Shown in pieces: positions 23,509 through 34,513 of a stretch of DNA of 64,000 bases (position 1 is its first letter; each line of letters opens with the position of its first letter). The notes beneath the pieces are model-generated. The model was not told where the DNA came from. It saw nothing but the letters and a program-made list of their open reading frames with translations, and did not search any database. Position numbers and translations under genes: made by a program. This DNA is from Immundisolibacter cernigliae. Its GTDB lineage: Bacteria; Pseudomonadota; Gammaproteobacteria; Immundisolibacterales; Immundisolibacteraceae. The DNA lies in assembly GCF_001697225.1 (NCBI RefSeq), contig NZ_CP014671.1, positions 930,001 to 994,000 on the forward strand, given 5' to 3'.

Positions 23509-24472
23509 GCTGACGTTTCTGGAAGCCATCCGCGAGGCGCAGGAACAGGAGATGGCGCGCGATCCGCGCGTGTTCATCCTGGGCGAGGACGTGTCCTTCA
23601 ACGTCTACGGCAGCACCGGCGGTCTGGCCGACCGCTTCGGCCTGGAGCGGGTGCGCGACACGCCGATCAGCGAGTCCGGCTTCACCGGCGTCGCCATCGG
23701 CGCGGCGCTGGTCGGCATGCGGCCGATCGTGGATTTCACCATCGCGTCTTTCATGTACCTGGCCATGGACCAGCTGGTCAGCATGGCCGCCAAGACCGCC
23801 TACATGTACGGCGGGCAGGCGCACGTGCCGGCGGTGTTCCGGGCCGCGCTGTTCTACAACGGCGGCCTGGCGGCGCAGCACTCGGACCGCAACTACGCCA
23901 TGTTCATGCAGGTACCGGGCCTGAAGATCGCCGTGCCGAGCTGCCCCTACGACGCCAAGGGCCTGCTCAAGACCGCCGTGCGCGACGACGATCCGGTGCT
24001 CATGTTCGAGGATGGCGCGCTGTGGGGCAGCCGCGGTGAGGTGCCGCAGGACGATTACCTGATTCCGTTCGGGCAGGCCGCCGTTCGCCGCGAGGGCAGC
24101 GATGTGACCGTCGTGGCCATCGGCTCGCGCGTGCGCGAGGCACTGACGGCCGCCGACACGCTGGCCCGCGAGGGCATCTCGCTGGAGGTGATCGACCCGC
24201 GCACGCTGGTGCCGCTGGATCGCCCGACGATCCTGGAATCGGTCGCTAAAACCGGCCGCGCGCTGGTAGTGGACGTGGGCCACAAAAGCTGCGGCGTGGC
24301 CGGCGAAATCCTTGCCACCATCGCCGAGGACGGCTTCTGGTCCCTGCGCGCGCCGCTGCGGCGCCTGACTGCGCCGGACATGCAGATACCGTTCTCGCCG
24401 GCACTGGAAAAAGGCTTCTACCCGGACGCGGCGCAGATCGTGGACGCCGCCCGGCGCCTGTTGCGGGAATGA
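23501..24472 (+). CDS. Thiamine-diphosphate-dependent dehydrogenase E1, beta subunit
   Basis: Beta subunit partner of the preceding gene, 323 residues. Family features are TFLEAIREAQEQEMARDPRV, FILGEDVSFNVYG, ISESGFTGVAIGAALVGMRP, and a C-terminal transketolase-like domain with VIDPRTLVPLD and EVPQDDY. The 8-nt overlap with the alpha gene indicates coupled translation. No E2 (lipoyl acyltransferase) or E3 gene follows, as the next gene is convergent gspM. The complex must therefore borrow E2/E3 from elsewhere or work differently. Confidence 0.9.
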   Translation: MRELTFLEAIREAQEQEMARDPRVFILGEDVSFNVYGSTGGLADRFGLERVRDTPISESGFTGVAIGAALVGMRPIVDFTIASFMYLAMDQLVSMAAKTAYMYGGQAHVPAVFRAALFYNGGLAAQHSDRNYAMFMQVPGLKIAVPSCPYDAKGLLKTAVRDDDPVLMFEDGALWGSRGEVPQDDYLIPFGQAAVRREGSDVTVVAIGSRVREALTAADTLAREGISLEVIDPRTLVPLDRPTILESVAKTGRALVVDVGHKSCGVAGEILATIAEDGFWSLRAPLRRLTAPDMQIPFSPALEKGFYPDAAQIVDAARRLLRE

Positions 24473-24514
24473 GCTGCAGGAATAAACCGCCCGGCCGCTG
24501 CGCCGGCCCGGCCA

Positions 24515-25012
24515 TCACTCGCGCGCCGTCGCGCGGGCATTGACCAGGCCGGGACCTGCGCCCGGCGCCAGACCCAGCGACTCCACCGCCACGCCCTGGG
24601 CGGCCAGTTCGGCCAACCAGGCGAGCACGCCGTCCGCCGGTGCATCGTTCAGCCACAGCTTGACGCTGCCGTCCGCGGCCGGCTCCAGCCTCGACAGATG
24701 CTCGCCCAGACCCGCCGCGCGCAGGCTGGCATCAAGGCGCACCGGCAGCGGACCGCCGGCATCCGCGCCCGCCGCCGCCGGTTGCCGGGCGCGCAGCGCC
24801 TGCACCTGCGGCGCCAGCTGTTGCAGCCAGGCAAGGTCGGCCCGCAGGCGGGCGTTGTCTGCGCGCAGGCGCTCGCGCGCCGCCTGCCACGGCGCCCACA
24901 GCAAGCCGTAACCGAGCAGCAGCGCCAGCACGGCCGCGGCCAGCAGCAGCAAACGCTGCTCGCGCGGCGCGAGCCGGCGCCAGCGCGCGGTCATTGCCGG
25001 CCAGCGACTCAT
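24515..25012 (-). CDS. gspM: Type II secretion system protein GspM
   Basis: Inner-membrane platform protein that partners GspL. The 165-residue protein has a short cytoplasmic N-terminus, one transmembrane helix (about residues 20-40, LLLLAAAVLALLLGYGLLW), a coiled-coil-like Arg/Ala-rich region and a small periplasmic ferredoxin-like domain. Sequence conservation in this family is low; the call rests on topology and on being the last gene of the gsp operon. Its ATG overlaps the gspL stop. Confidence 0.85.
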   Translation of the reverse strand: MSRWPAMTARWRRLAPREQRLLLLAAAVLALLLGYGLLWAPWQAARERLRADNARLRADLAWLQQLAPQVQALRARQPAAAGADAGGPLPVRLDASLRAAGLGEHLSRLEPAADGSVKLWLNDAPADGVLAWLAELAAQGVAVESLGLAPGAGPGLVNARATARE

Positions 25013-26172
25013 GGCTCCTCCTGCGTCGCCACAGCGCTGGCGCCGGGCGCCGGGCGCAGTACCAGCCGCGTGCGCACCACGCCGCCTTCGGCCACGGCCA
25101 TCGGCAGGTCGGCCTTTACCGCGCGCTCGGCCGCGAGGCGGGTTCGCAGGGCCTCCACCGCCGCCACGTCCGGCAGGCCGAATTCCAGCGTCAGGGCGCC
25201 GTCCCGGTAATCGAGCGCGGTCAGGATTTGCCCGGGCGGCAGCGCACGCGCTGCCACGGCGAGCAGCGGCAGCGCGCCGCCGCGGGCACCCCGATCCAGC
25301 AGTTTCAGGCGCCGCTCGGCCTGCGCCCGCAGGCTGACCGGGCGACCTTCTTCGGGAAACAGGCGCGTGAATTCCTCACCGATGGCGGTGCGCAGGGCGG
25401 CGTTCTGGCGGCCAAGGCGAGCCGTTTCGAGCAGCCCGCCGGCCAGCAGCAGCGCCAGCCACAGTCCGGCCAGCACCGCCGCCGGGCGCCACGGCCGCCA
25501 CTGGCCGGGCGGCCGCGCGGGTGCGTAGGCGCCCTGCAGCAAGTCGGGACTGGCCGGCGTGGGGGCGAGGCAAAGCGCCTGCTCGGCGGGCACTTCAATG
25601 ATCTGGGCGCCCAGCCCAGGCGGCGGCGGGGGGCCGCCCGGCGTTTGCAGCCAGCGCAGGCTCGGTGGTGCCAATGCCTCCAGCAGCGGCCCGATCTGCT
25701 GCGGGGCGCCGCACAGGCTGGCCTGGGCGCCCAGGCGTGCGGTCAGGTGATCGGGCTCGGCGAGCACGGTAAAGGCGTCGACCGGCAGCAGGGCCGCCAG
25801 CGGCGTGATGCCGGCGACCTTCAGCCCCGCTTCGCGCAGGCGGGCGAGCGCGGCATCGAGCTGCGCACGGCCGATCACGGCCAGCTCGGTCAGGCCGTCG
25901 GCGCGGCGCTTGCCGACCGCCACCTGCACGGCGTCCAGATCGCTCGCCAGCTGGTCTTCGAGCGCAAACATCGCCGCCCGGGCCAGCCGGGCGGCCGGCA
26001 GCCGCGGCAGGGTCTGCGCACTCACCCACACCTGCGGCGCGGCCAGCACGACGCCCACCGGCTCCCCGCCGGCGGCACTGGCGGCGGCCGCGGTATCGCC
26101 CTCACGCAGCGCGCCGCGCTCGAGCCACTGCCAGGCATCGGCGCCATCCCAGCGAAAATACTGCAGCGCCAT
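25009..26172 (-). CDS. gspL: Type II secretion system protein GspL
   Basis: Bitopic inner-membrane protein that recruits the GspE ATPase to the platform. The 387 residues comprise an actin-like cytoplasmic domain (about 1-235, ending near LCLAPTPASPDLL), one transmembrane helix (about 245-265, AAVLAGLWLALLLAGGLLE) and a periplasmic domain. The start ATG touches the gspK stop (TGATG). Position between gspK and gspM confirms the assignment. Confidence 0.9.
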   Translation of the reverse strand: MALQYFRWDGADAWQWLERGALREGDTAAAASAAGGEPVGVVLAAPQVWVSAQTLPRLPAARLARAAMFALEDQLASDLDAVQVAVGKRRADGLTELAVIGRAQLDAALARLREAGLKVAGITPLAALLPVDAFTVLAEPDHLTARLGAQASLCGAPQQIGPLLEALAPPSLRWLQTPGGPPPPPGLGAQIIEVPAEQALCLAPTPASPDLLQGAYAPARPPGQWRPWRPAAVLAGLWLALLLAGGLLETARLGRQNAALRTAIGEEFTRLFPEEGRPVSLRAQAERRLKLLDRGARGGALPLLAVAARALPPGQILTALDYRDGALTLEFGLPDVAAVEALRTRLAAERAVKADLPMAVAEGGVVRTRLVLRPAPGASAVATQEEP

Positions 26173-27086
26173 CAGCCCCCCACCTGCTCGCGGCGACGGC
26201 GCACGCGCACCTGACCGTCCTGCACCTGCAGCAGGCTGTCGCGCTGCAGGAGCAGTTGGTCGAGCGTGACCTGCGCCCGCACCGTGAACCAGTCCGAACG
26301 CACCGTGAGCCCGCCGCCGTCCAGCAGCACGCCGCTGAGCGCCGGGTCGCTCAGGAAGGCATCGAGACTGGCAAACGGCGTGGCCGCGGCGCGTGCCGCA
26401 AGATCGCGTGCCTGGCCCAGGCGCAGACCCTCGGCCAGGGCCATCAGCAGCAGCGGCGGCGCGCTGTTGACGTTGATCCCCGCCTGCGCCGGCAGCGCAC
26501 AGACCAGCGGCGCCAGCGCGGCGTAAGCCTCGGCGTCCATGGCCGGCAACAGGCGCAGCTCGGATACGTCGCCCAGCGGCGCATTGGCCGCGCGCATGGG
26601 CGGCCGGCGACGGCTGTAGGCATCGTCCTCGGCGCCGGCAAAGCGCGCGTTGGTGTCTTCGTCCAGCCAGTCGAGCAGCTGATCGGCGATGTCGGCCGAC
26701 AGGTCCAGCAGCTCCAGCAGGCGCCGCAAGCGCTGTTCGGCCAGGTCCGTCTCACCGGCCGGCAGGGACAGAGTGTTCAGGTTGAAACAGCCCTGTGCGT
26801 CCTGGACTTGCGCCTGGCCCGGCAGGTCCAGCGGCCAGGGGAGATCGATGTGTACCGGTGACGGCGCCGCCGCATCCGACGGTCCTGGCCGCAGCCGGGC
26901 CATCGCCAGATACTCACTGACGGTCAGGTACTCACTGGCCTGCGCGCGGCGCAGGACGTTGCTGCTGCGGCGGATGGCAAATTCCTCGTTCGAGGCCACC
27001 GCCACCGCCACCACGGTGGCGATCGTCATCAGCAGCAGGGCGAGGATCAGCGCTACGCCGCGCTGGCGCTGTGGGGTTCGCATCAT
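26172..27086 (-). CDS. gspK: Type II secretion minor pseudopilin GspK
   Basis: Large minor pseudopilin thought to cap the pseudopilus tip with GspI and GspJ. The 304-residue protein has an N-terminal leader QRQRG followed by the hydrophobic VALILALLLMTIATVVAVAVAS. It contains the GspK/T2SSK features RGQ-like NLNTL, a DWLDED motif with acidic calcium-site residues, and SELRLLPAMD. As usual for GspK, position +5 lacks the glutamate found in other pseudopilins. ATG 27086 overlaps the gspJ stop (ATGA). Confidence 0.93.
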   Translation of the reverse strand: MMRTPQRQRGVALILALLLMTIATVVAVAVASNEEFAIRRSSNVLRRAQASEYLTVSEYLAMARLRPGPSDAAAPSPVHIDLPWPLDLPGQAQVQDAQGCFNLNTLSLPAGETDLAEQRLRRLLELLDLSADIADQLLDWLDEDTNARFAGAEDDAYSRRRPPMRAANAPLGDVSELRLLPAMDAEAYAALAPLVCALPAQAGINVNSAPPLLLMALAEGLRLGQARDLAARAAATPFASLDAFLSDPALSGVLLDGGGLTVRSDWFTVRAQVTLDQLLLQRDSLLQVQDGQVRVRRRREQVGG

Positions 27087-27628
27087 GCTTCCCCCGCGAC
27101 CACGAACAGCCACTCGATCGGGCCAAACGGCCGGCCATCGAGCCTTACCGACACGGCCCGCTCAGTCCGACCCGTCTCGATGCCGACCGCGAAGTGCTGT
27201 ACCTCGTCCAGCACGCGTTGCGAATTCGGCCGGCTGCCGGGAACGCGATCCAGCACCGGCCAGGCATCGCGGTACAGCACGCCGTTTCGTACCTGCCAGC
27301 GTACGCGCTGCAGCTGCGCGCGCGGCTGATCGAGCGGGTTGCTCCAGGCTCCCTGGGTGATCTCGAGGCTGCCGTCCGGCGCCCGGCGCAACGGCGGCTC
27401 CGGATCGCCCAGTTCGTCCCGCGCCGGGCGGGCCACCAGCGCCTGACAGTCGCGCTCCAGCAAGGAATAAGCCAGCTGCAGACGCCCGAGGGCTTCCGCC
27501 CGACCGGCGAGCCGGTCGCGGGCCGCCAACAACTGCGCCAAGCTGCCGTAGGCAAGCGTCGCCAGCACCGCGAACACCGCCAGCGCCACCACCAGTTCGA
27601 GCAGCGTGAAGCCGCGCGCCGTCCTCAA
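27083..27628 (-). CDS. gspJ: Type II secretion minor pseudopilin GspJ
   Basis: Minor pseudopilin of 181 residues. A short basic leader MRTARG precedes FTLLELVVALAVFAVLATLAYG, the type IV pilin-like cleavage site and hydrophobic helix with Glu5. The C-terminal globular part contains the GspJ-typical LLERDCQALVARPARDELGD stretch. It overlaps gspI at its start and gspK at its end by a few nucleotides. Confidence 0.92.
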   Translation of the reverse strand: MRTARGFTLLELVVALAVFAVLATLAYGSLAQLLAARDRLAGRAEALGRLQLAYSLLERDCQALVARPARDELGDPEPPLRRAPDGSLEITQGAWSNPLDQPRAQLQRVRWQVRNGVLYRDAWPVLDRVPGSRPNSQRVLDEVQHFAVGIETGRTERAVSVRLDGRPFGPIEWLFVVAGEA

Positions 27629-28086
27629 AGCGGCGGCTCCGGTACCGGCCCCGACGCCCCGTCGGACGCGGGCTGCTGCTGCGACCCGGACTCCGGCGCC
27701 GGCCCCGGATTCGACATCGGCAGCGGCTCCACCGTCGGCCTCGGCAGGAATCCGGTCAGGCGTGCGAGAACTTCATCCTCGCCGACCCGGTGCACCACCA
27801 GCTCGAGCCGCCGCAGCGCCTCCTGGTCGTGAGCCTGCACCGTGACCTGCAGTCGCTGCCCCGCCAGTGCCTGCTGCCGCTCGGCGTGATCGCCCGCCAG
27901 ACCGTCCAGACGCAGGCGGCCGAGCGTGTTGTGCGCGGCCCAGGTGGCAAAGGTGCGCTCCTCGAGCCCTCGTTGCCGGCGCGCCGCGCCGCCGATCGCC
28001 GCCGTGGCGGCCGTGAGCGTGACCGCCACCACCACCAGCGCGATCAGCACCTCCAGCAGCGTGAAGCCGCGCATCGGCCCGTGCAT
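27625..28086 (-). CDS. gspI: Type II secretion minor pseudopilin GspI
   Basis: Minor pseudopilin of about 153 residues with cleavage site MRG/FTLLEVLIALVVVAVTLTA. The globular part includes the GspI hallmark FATWAAHNTLGRLRL. The last ~30 residues (from about residue 124) are an unusual Pro/Gly/Ser/Gln-rich tail not expected for this normally ~125-residue family. ATG 28086 overlaps the gspH stop; an internal ATG at 28074 is an equally possible start. Confidence 0.9.
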   Translation of the reverse strand: MHGPMRGFTLLEVLIALVVVAVTLTAATAAIGGAARRQRGLEERTFATWAAHNTLGRLRLDGLAGDHAERQQALAGQRLQVTVQAHDQEALRRLELVVHRVGEDEVLARLTGFLPRPTVEPLPMSNPGPAPESGSQQQPASDGASGPVPEPPL

Positions 28087-28592
28087 CAGCCGGCGACCCC
28101 GGGCGCGGTCACGGCAATTTCCCCGTCGGCCTGCGCACACACCTGCCAGACGCGCTGCTCGCGGCTCTCGACGGCGACGCAAAACGGCGTCGCCTCGCCG
28201 CTCGACAGCAGAAAGACCTGCGGTCGGTCGACGCCGTCCAGACTGCCGGCCAGCGCCACCGGGTAGCCGTCGACGCGCAGCGTCAGCTGCTGGCCGGCGC
28301 CGAGCCGGCGCGCGCGCAGCGGCTGGCGACCGGTCAGGGGCCGCCAGGTCTTGCCCGACAACTGCATGAAGTCGTAGCCGTCCCCGGCCAGGCGCAGGCC
28401 GAATTCGCGCCCGTCCAGCACTGCCTCGTCATGCGCCAGGCGCAGCGCCGCCGCCAGCGTACGGGCGTCCTGCTCCAGCCGCGCCGCGGCGCCGCCATCG
28501 CCCAGCGACAGGCGTGCGAAGGACAGGATCACACCGATCAGCGCCAGCACGACCACCAGTTCGAGCAGGGTGAAGGCATGCTGACGGTGCAT
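28086..28592 (-). CDS. gspH: Type II secretion minor pseudopilin GspH
   Basis: Minor pseudopilin of 168 residues. The leader MHRQHA precedes FTLLELVVVLALIGVILSFARLSLG; the residue before the cleavage site is Ala rather than Gly, which prepilin peptidases tolerate less well. The globular part has the GspH/FimT-like segment LAAALRLAHDEAVLDGREFGL. It starts 10 nt after the gspG stop. Confidence 0.9.
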   Translation of the reverse strand: MHRQHAFTLLELVVVLALIGVILSFARLSLGDGGAAARLEQDARTLAAALRLAHDEAVLDGREFGLRLAGDGYDFMQLSGKTWRPLTGRQPLRARRLGAGQQLTLRVDGYPVALAGSLDGVDRPQVFLLSSGEATPFCVAVESREQRVWQVCAQADGEIAVTAPGVAG

Positions 28593-28602
28593 GGATTCCG
28601 GC

Positions 28603-29040
28603 TCAGGGCTGCGCCCAGTTGCCAAGATCGGCATTCACGCCCTCGCCGCCTTCCTGGCCGTCGGCGCCGTAGCTCCAGATGTCGATCTCGCCGTGCAGGC
28701 CGGGGTTCAGGTACTGGTAGTCGCGGCCCCACGGGTCCTGCGGCATGCGATCCAGATACCCGCCGGCCTTCCAGTTGGGCGCCGGCGGCTCGCCGGAGGG
28801 CTTCTCGACCAGCGCCTTGAGGCCCTGGTCGGTGCCCGGATACACGTGGTTGTCCAGGCGGTACAGGTTCAGCGCCGCCTCGACGGCCTGGATGTCCTGG
28901 CGGGCCTTGATGACCCGCGCCTCGTCCGGGCGGCCCATGATCTTGGGCACCACCAATGCCGCCAGGATGCCCAGGATGACCACCACCACCATCACCTCGA
29001 TGAGGGTAAAACCGCTCTCGCTCGATCGGTAAGCACGCAT
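28603..29040 (-). CDS. gspG: Type II secretion major pseudopilin GspG
   Basis: Major pseudopilin that polymerises into the T2SS pseudopilus. The 145-residue precursor has leader [10 protein letters not shown] and mature [22 protein letters not shown], followed by the highly conserved [32 protein letters not shown] and a C-terminal [15 protein letters not shown] calcium-binding loop. The start codon forms a TGATG junction with gspF. Confidence 0.97.
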   Translation of the reverse strand: MRAYRSSESGFTLIEVMVVVVILGILAALVVPKIMGRPDEARVIKARQDIQAVEAALNLYRLDNHVYPGTDQGLKALVEKPSGEPPAPNWKAGGYLDRMPQDPWGRDYQYLNPGLHGEIDIWSYGADGQEGGEGVNADLGNWAQP

Positions 29041-30251
29041 CACTTCACCAGTTGGTTGAGTTCGAAAATGGGCATCAGGATGGCCAGCACGATCACCAGC
29101 ACAGCGCCGCCCATGGACAGGATCAGCGCCGGCTCGAACACGCCCAGCAGCACCGCCACGGTGTTCTGCAAGGCGCGCTCCTGCAGCGTGGCGGCGCGTT
29201 CGAGCATCGCCCCCAGTTCGCCGCCGGCCTCGCCGCTGGCGATCAGGCGCAGGCTCATGGCCGGCAGCAGGCGCTCGCGGCGCAGCGCCTGATTCAGCGC
29301 CGCGCCCTCGCGCACGCGCTCGGCCGCGGCCTCGAAGCCGGCGCGCAGGTGCCGGTTGCCGACCACCCGCGCCGCCACGCGCAGCGCATCGACCAGATTC
29401 ACGCCGGCACCGACCAGCGTGCCCAGCGTGCCGGTGAAGCGCGCCTCGTCCAGACCCTTCATGAGCCGCCCGAGCAGCGGCAGGCGCAGCACACCGGCTG
29501 CAAACCGCAGCCGCAGCGCGGGCACGCGCAGCAGCAGTCGCATGCCGATCAACGCCGCCGCCAGCACCACCAGCAGCGCCGGCCCCCAGGTGCGCAGGAA
29601 GCCGCTGACCGCGATCATCGCGCGCGTGATCCACGGCAGCGCCTGGCCCATGCGGTCGAACACCTGCACGATTTCCGGCACGACGTAGGTCAGCAGGCCG
29701 ATCACGACGGCGATCGACACCACCGTCAGCGTGGCCGGGTAGAACAGCGCCAGCATCACCCGCTGCTGCAGGGCCTGGCGCTGTTCCATGAAATCGGCCA
29801 GGCGATCCATGACCGGCCCCATGCGCCCGGCCGCCTCGCCGGCGCTGACCGCCGCGCGGTAATACTCGGCAAAGCTGTGCGGGTGCTCGGCCAGCGCGGC
29901 ATTCAGGGAATGACCCTCCAGCACGCGGCTGCGCACGGCGGTCAGCACACGCTTCAGGCGCGGCGCCTCGGCCTGTTCGGCCACGCTGCGCAGGGTCTCT
30001 TCCAGCGGCAGGCCGCTGTCGACCATCACCGCCAGCTGGCGCGTCAGCAGCGCCAGTTCCTGGCCGTTCAGGTGCTCGCGGCGCAGCGAAAAGCCGGCCC
30101 CGGCGCGGCTGGCCCGCACCTCGGTCAGGTCCAGCGGCAGCAGACCCTGGCGGCGCAGCTCGGCACGCGCCAGGCGGGCCGAGTCGGCCTCGATCAGGCC
30201 GCGTGCATTGGCGCCGTCCGGACGCGCCGCGGTGTATTGATAGGCGGCCAT
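29040..30251 (-). CDS. gspF: Type II secretion inner-membrane platform protein GspF
   Basis: Polytopic core of the inner-membrane platform. The 403-residue protein ([13 protein letters not shown]) has two T2SSF cytoplasmic domains and three transmembrane helices, including [28 protein letters not shown] and the C-terminal [38 protein letters not shown] 30251 is favoured, giving the family N-terminus; GTG 30257, overlapping the gspE stop, is possible. Confidence 0.95.
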   Translation of the reverse strand: MAAYQYTAARPDGANARGLIEADSARLARAELRRQGLLPLDLTEVRASRAGAGFSLRREHLNGQELALLTRQLAVMVDSGLPLEETLRSVAEQAEAPRLKRVLTAVRSRVLEGHSLNAALAEHPHSFAEYYRAAVSAGEAAGRMGPVMDRLADFMEQRQALQQRVMLALFYPATLTVVSIAVVIGLLTYVVPEIVQVFDRMGQALPWITRAMIAVSGFLRTWGPALLVVLAAALIGMRLLLRVPALRLRFAAGVLRLPLLGRLMKGLDEARFTGTLGTLVGAGVNLVDALRVAARVVGNRHLRAGFEAAAERVREGAALNQALRRERLLPAMSLRLIASGEAGGELGAMLERAATLQERALQNTVAVLLGVFEPALILSMGGAVLVIVLAILMPIFELNQLVK

Positions 30252-30253
30252 GG

Positions 30254-31765
<1,512 letters not shown>

Positions 31766-33661
31766 GCAGTACCTCCTCCAGCGCCGGCAGCATCGGCGCT
31801 GCACCCGGCGCCAGCTGTTCCCGGTCCTGGGCATCCAGCCGCTGCAGGCGCCGCAGGGCGTCGTACTTGTCGCCGGTGACGCGGGCGGTCACCTGGGCAT
31901 CGCGCAGCACCTGCGGGCGGATGAACACCATCAGGTTGGTCTTGCCGCCGGTGGTCGAGCTGTAGCGGAACATGCGCCCGATCAGCGGAATGGAGCCCAG
32001 CACCGGCACCTGCGATTCGCTGCGCCGCAGGCTGCTGTCCATCAGGCCACCGAGCACCACCATCTGCTGGTCCTGCACCACCGCCGTGGTGGTGATGGCG
32101 CGCTTGTTGGTGATGATGTCCGAGCCGACCGTGGCATCGCTGATGGACGACACCTCCTGCGCAATCTCCAGCCGCACGGTGCCATCCTGGTTGATCTGCG
32201 GCTTGACCTTGAGCTTCAGGCCGATGTCCTCGCGCTGGATGGTCTGGAACGGCGCGTTGTCCACATTGGCCGGCGTGCTGTAGGAACCGGTGATGAACGG
32301 CACGTTCTGGCCGACGATGATCTCGGCCTCGTGGTTGTCGAGCGTCACCAGCGAGGGCGTGGACAGCACATTGCTGCCGGTATCGGCCTGCAGTGCCCGC
32401 ACCAGCACGCCCATGGTGATGTTGGCGCCCAGGATGCTGCGCGTGCCGTCCAGAAATCCCAGATTCAGACCATCGCCCAGGTTGCCGAACGGATTCAGGT
32501 TGCTGCGATCCGCCCCGGCGCCGGTATTGTCGAAATTCGTGCCACCGATGACGCCGCGGTTGTTGTCGTAATCCACGCTGCCGCGCCACTGCACGCCAAG
32601 CTCGCGCGCCAGCGTGCTCGACACCTCCACCACCACCGCCTCCACCAGCAATTGCGCGCGCGGAATGTCCAGCTTCTGCACCACCGCCTCGATGGACGAC
32701 CACAGCCTGGGCGGGGCGGAAACGATCAGGGCGTTGGTGCCCGGGTCCGACTGCACCGTGGACAGACCGCCCGAAGGATCGGTCTCGCCCTGAGCCGCGG
32801 GCACTTTCTGCAGGGCATTGATGACGCCCTCGAGCACCGATTTCATGTCCTCGGCGTTGGCATAACGCAGGTAGACGACGTGGATGTTGCCGCTGCGGTC
32901 GGCCTGCGGCAGGTCCAGATTGGCGATGATGGCGCGCAGGGCCAGGCGCGTGTCGCGACTGCCGCCGATCAGCACGCTGTTGCTGCGCTCGTCGGCCACG
33001 AAAGCGCCGCGCGCGTTGCCGCCTTCGCCGCCGGCGGTGCGCTGCTGCAGGGTTTCCAGCACGCGCACGACCTCGGTGGCGGTGGCGTTTTGCAGGGCCA
33101 CCGTCTCCACGTCGCCGGTGGCTGGCAGGTCCATGCGGCGCACGATTTGCGCCAGGCGCTCCACGTTGGCGGCGGCGTCGGAAATGATCAGCGTGTTGCT
33201 GGCCGGCGCCGCCGCCAGGTGCGCGTCCTTCGATAGCAGCGGCCGCAGCACCGGCACCAGCGCTGCCGCCGGAACATTTTCGAGCTTGATCACCCGCGTC
33301 GCCGGGGCGTCGCCCCGTGCTTCCGGCGCAGCGCCAAAGGGCGCCTCGGTGCGGGCGCTGGTGTCCGGCAATATCTTGGTCATCGAACCGCTGGGCACGG
33401 CCACGAAACCGTTGACCTTCAGCACCGACAGGAACACCTCATACAGGGCGTCCTTGTCCAGTGGGCCGGGCGATACGACGTTGACCGTGCCCTTGACCCG
33501 GGGATCGACTATGAAACTGCGGCCGGTGGCCTCGGCCACCAGCTCCACCAGCGCCAGGATGTCGGCGTCCTTCAGGTTCAGCGTCACCGGCTCGGCTACC
33601 ACAGTCAGCGCACACCAGGCCAGGAACAGTCCCGCCAGGCGGGCACGCAGCGCAGCAACGG

Positions 33662-34186
33662 TCATCGAAACCTTTTTCTCATCAGTTCGGCAGGGGTGGC
33701 CGCGCTCGCGGAGGGCGAGGCGGATTCAGGCACCTGCGGGCGCAGGAGCAACAACTCGCGCTGCCCGCGACGGCGCAGCAACACGCGATCGGCTTGAATC
33801 TCCAGCAACTGCGCATCCGCCGGCAGCTGCGCGCCGACGCGGTACAGCCGCTGCTGCTGGCCAGGCTCGCCGATCAGGGCGTAGCCTTCGGTTCCGGGCG
33901 CGAACCAGATGCCCCCCAGCACCAGGTTGGCCCGGGTTTCAGGCGCCGCCTGCGCCACGGCATCGGACGCCGGCTGACCGAACAGATGCCGGTCGATGAT
34001 CAGCGACACATCCGCCCCGGACGGCGGCGCCACAGGCTCGGCCCGCACCGCAGCGGCCGGGCCTTCCAGGACCTCCTGCCGGCTGCGCCACAGGTCGAAG
34101 CCGGCCTGCGCCAGGAGCCCGGCAAACAGCACGGCAGCCACGCGTGCCGGTAAGCGCTGCGGCCCCGCGCTGCTCGCCACCTTCAT
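33662..34186 (-). CDS. gspC: Type II secretion protein GspC
   Basis: Bitopic inner-membrane protein linking the platform to GspD. The 174-residue protein has a transmembrane helix (about residues 13-31, VAAVLFAGLLAQAGFDLW) and a periplasmic HR domain (IIDRHLFGQ ... NLVLGGIWFAPGTEGYALIG ... VGAQLPADAQLLEI). A PDZ domain is absent; the short C-terminal tail ends ELMRKRFR. It is the first gene of the operon, with GGAGG 12 nt before the ATG. Confidence 0.92.
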   Translation of the reverse strand: MKVASSAGPQRLPARVAAVLFAGLLAQAGFDLWRSRQEVLEGPAAAVRAEPVAPPSGADVSLIIDRHLFGQPASDAVAQAAPETRANLVLGGIWFAPGTEGYALIGEPGQQQRLYRVGAQLPADAQLLEIQADRVLLRRRGQRELLLLRPQVPESASPSASAATPAELMRKRFR

Positions 34187-34513
34187 GCCGTCTCAATCCT
34201 CCGGACGCTGGCGCGCGGCGCGAGCGGTTTCGAACCAGGGCGCTATGCTCGCCGCGGACCTTTACAGTTCCCTTACAGTCGCTGCGCCGGTTCCCGGCAG
34301 CAGGATGCACTCGCCGCCTCATCGGCGGACCGCCGCGGCCGTTCGGTAACACAAATGAAACAGCCCAAGATTTCAGCTGCATCCGGTCGGACGCACGACC
34401 GGATTGGGCTCACATAGCCGCCCTGCCCCTCCTGCGCGCGGTCTGGCCCGCTGTCGCCAGATTGCGATCCGCCTTCCCGGCGCTCCCATCCGGCTCATGA
34501 CGAACCGTTCATA
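34187..34513. other. Divergent intergenic region gspC - rlmI
   Basis: This 327-nt gap holds the upstream signals of both flanking genes. On the minus side it has the Pho-box-like repeat and the gspC ribosome-binding site (GGAGG near 34199). On the plus side no convincing -35/-10 pair was found. CATAAT just before the rlmI ATG would imply a start very near the codon. No coding potential beyond chance ORFs was seen. Confidence 0.6.
34261..34278 (-). promoter_or_regulatory. Pho-box-like direct repeat upstream of the gsp operon
   Basis: Read on the minus strand, CTGTAAG and CTGTAAA are separated by GGAA, an exact 7-4-7 arrangement with 11-bp periodicity, like PhoB sites (consensus CTGTCAT-n4-CTGTCAT). 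It lies 75 nt before the gspC ATG, and a CATAGC hexamer that could act as -10 follows 13 nt later. Five of seven bases per half-site fit at best. Confidence 0.35.

Noticed and set aside
22510-24472. Naming the E1 genes acoA/acoB or pdhA/pdhB
   Set aside because: Motifs are common to all two-subunit ThDP dehydrogenases and no E2, E3 or regulator is present to decide.
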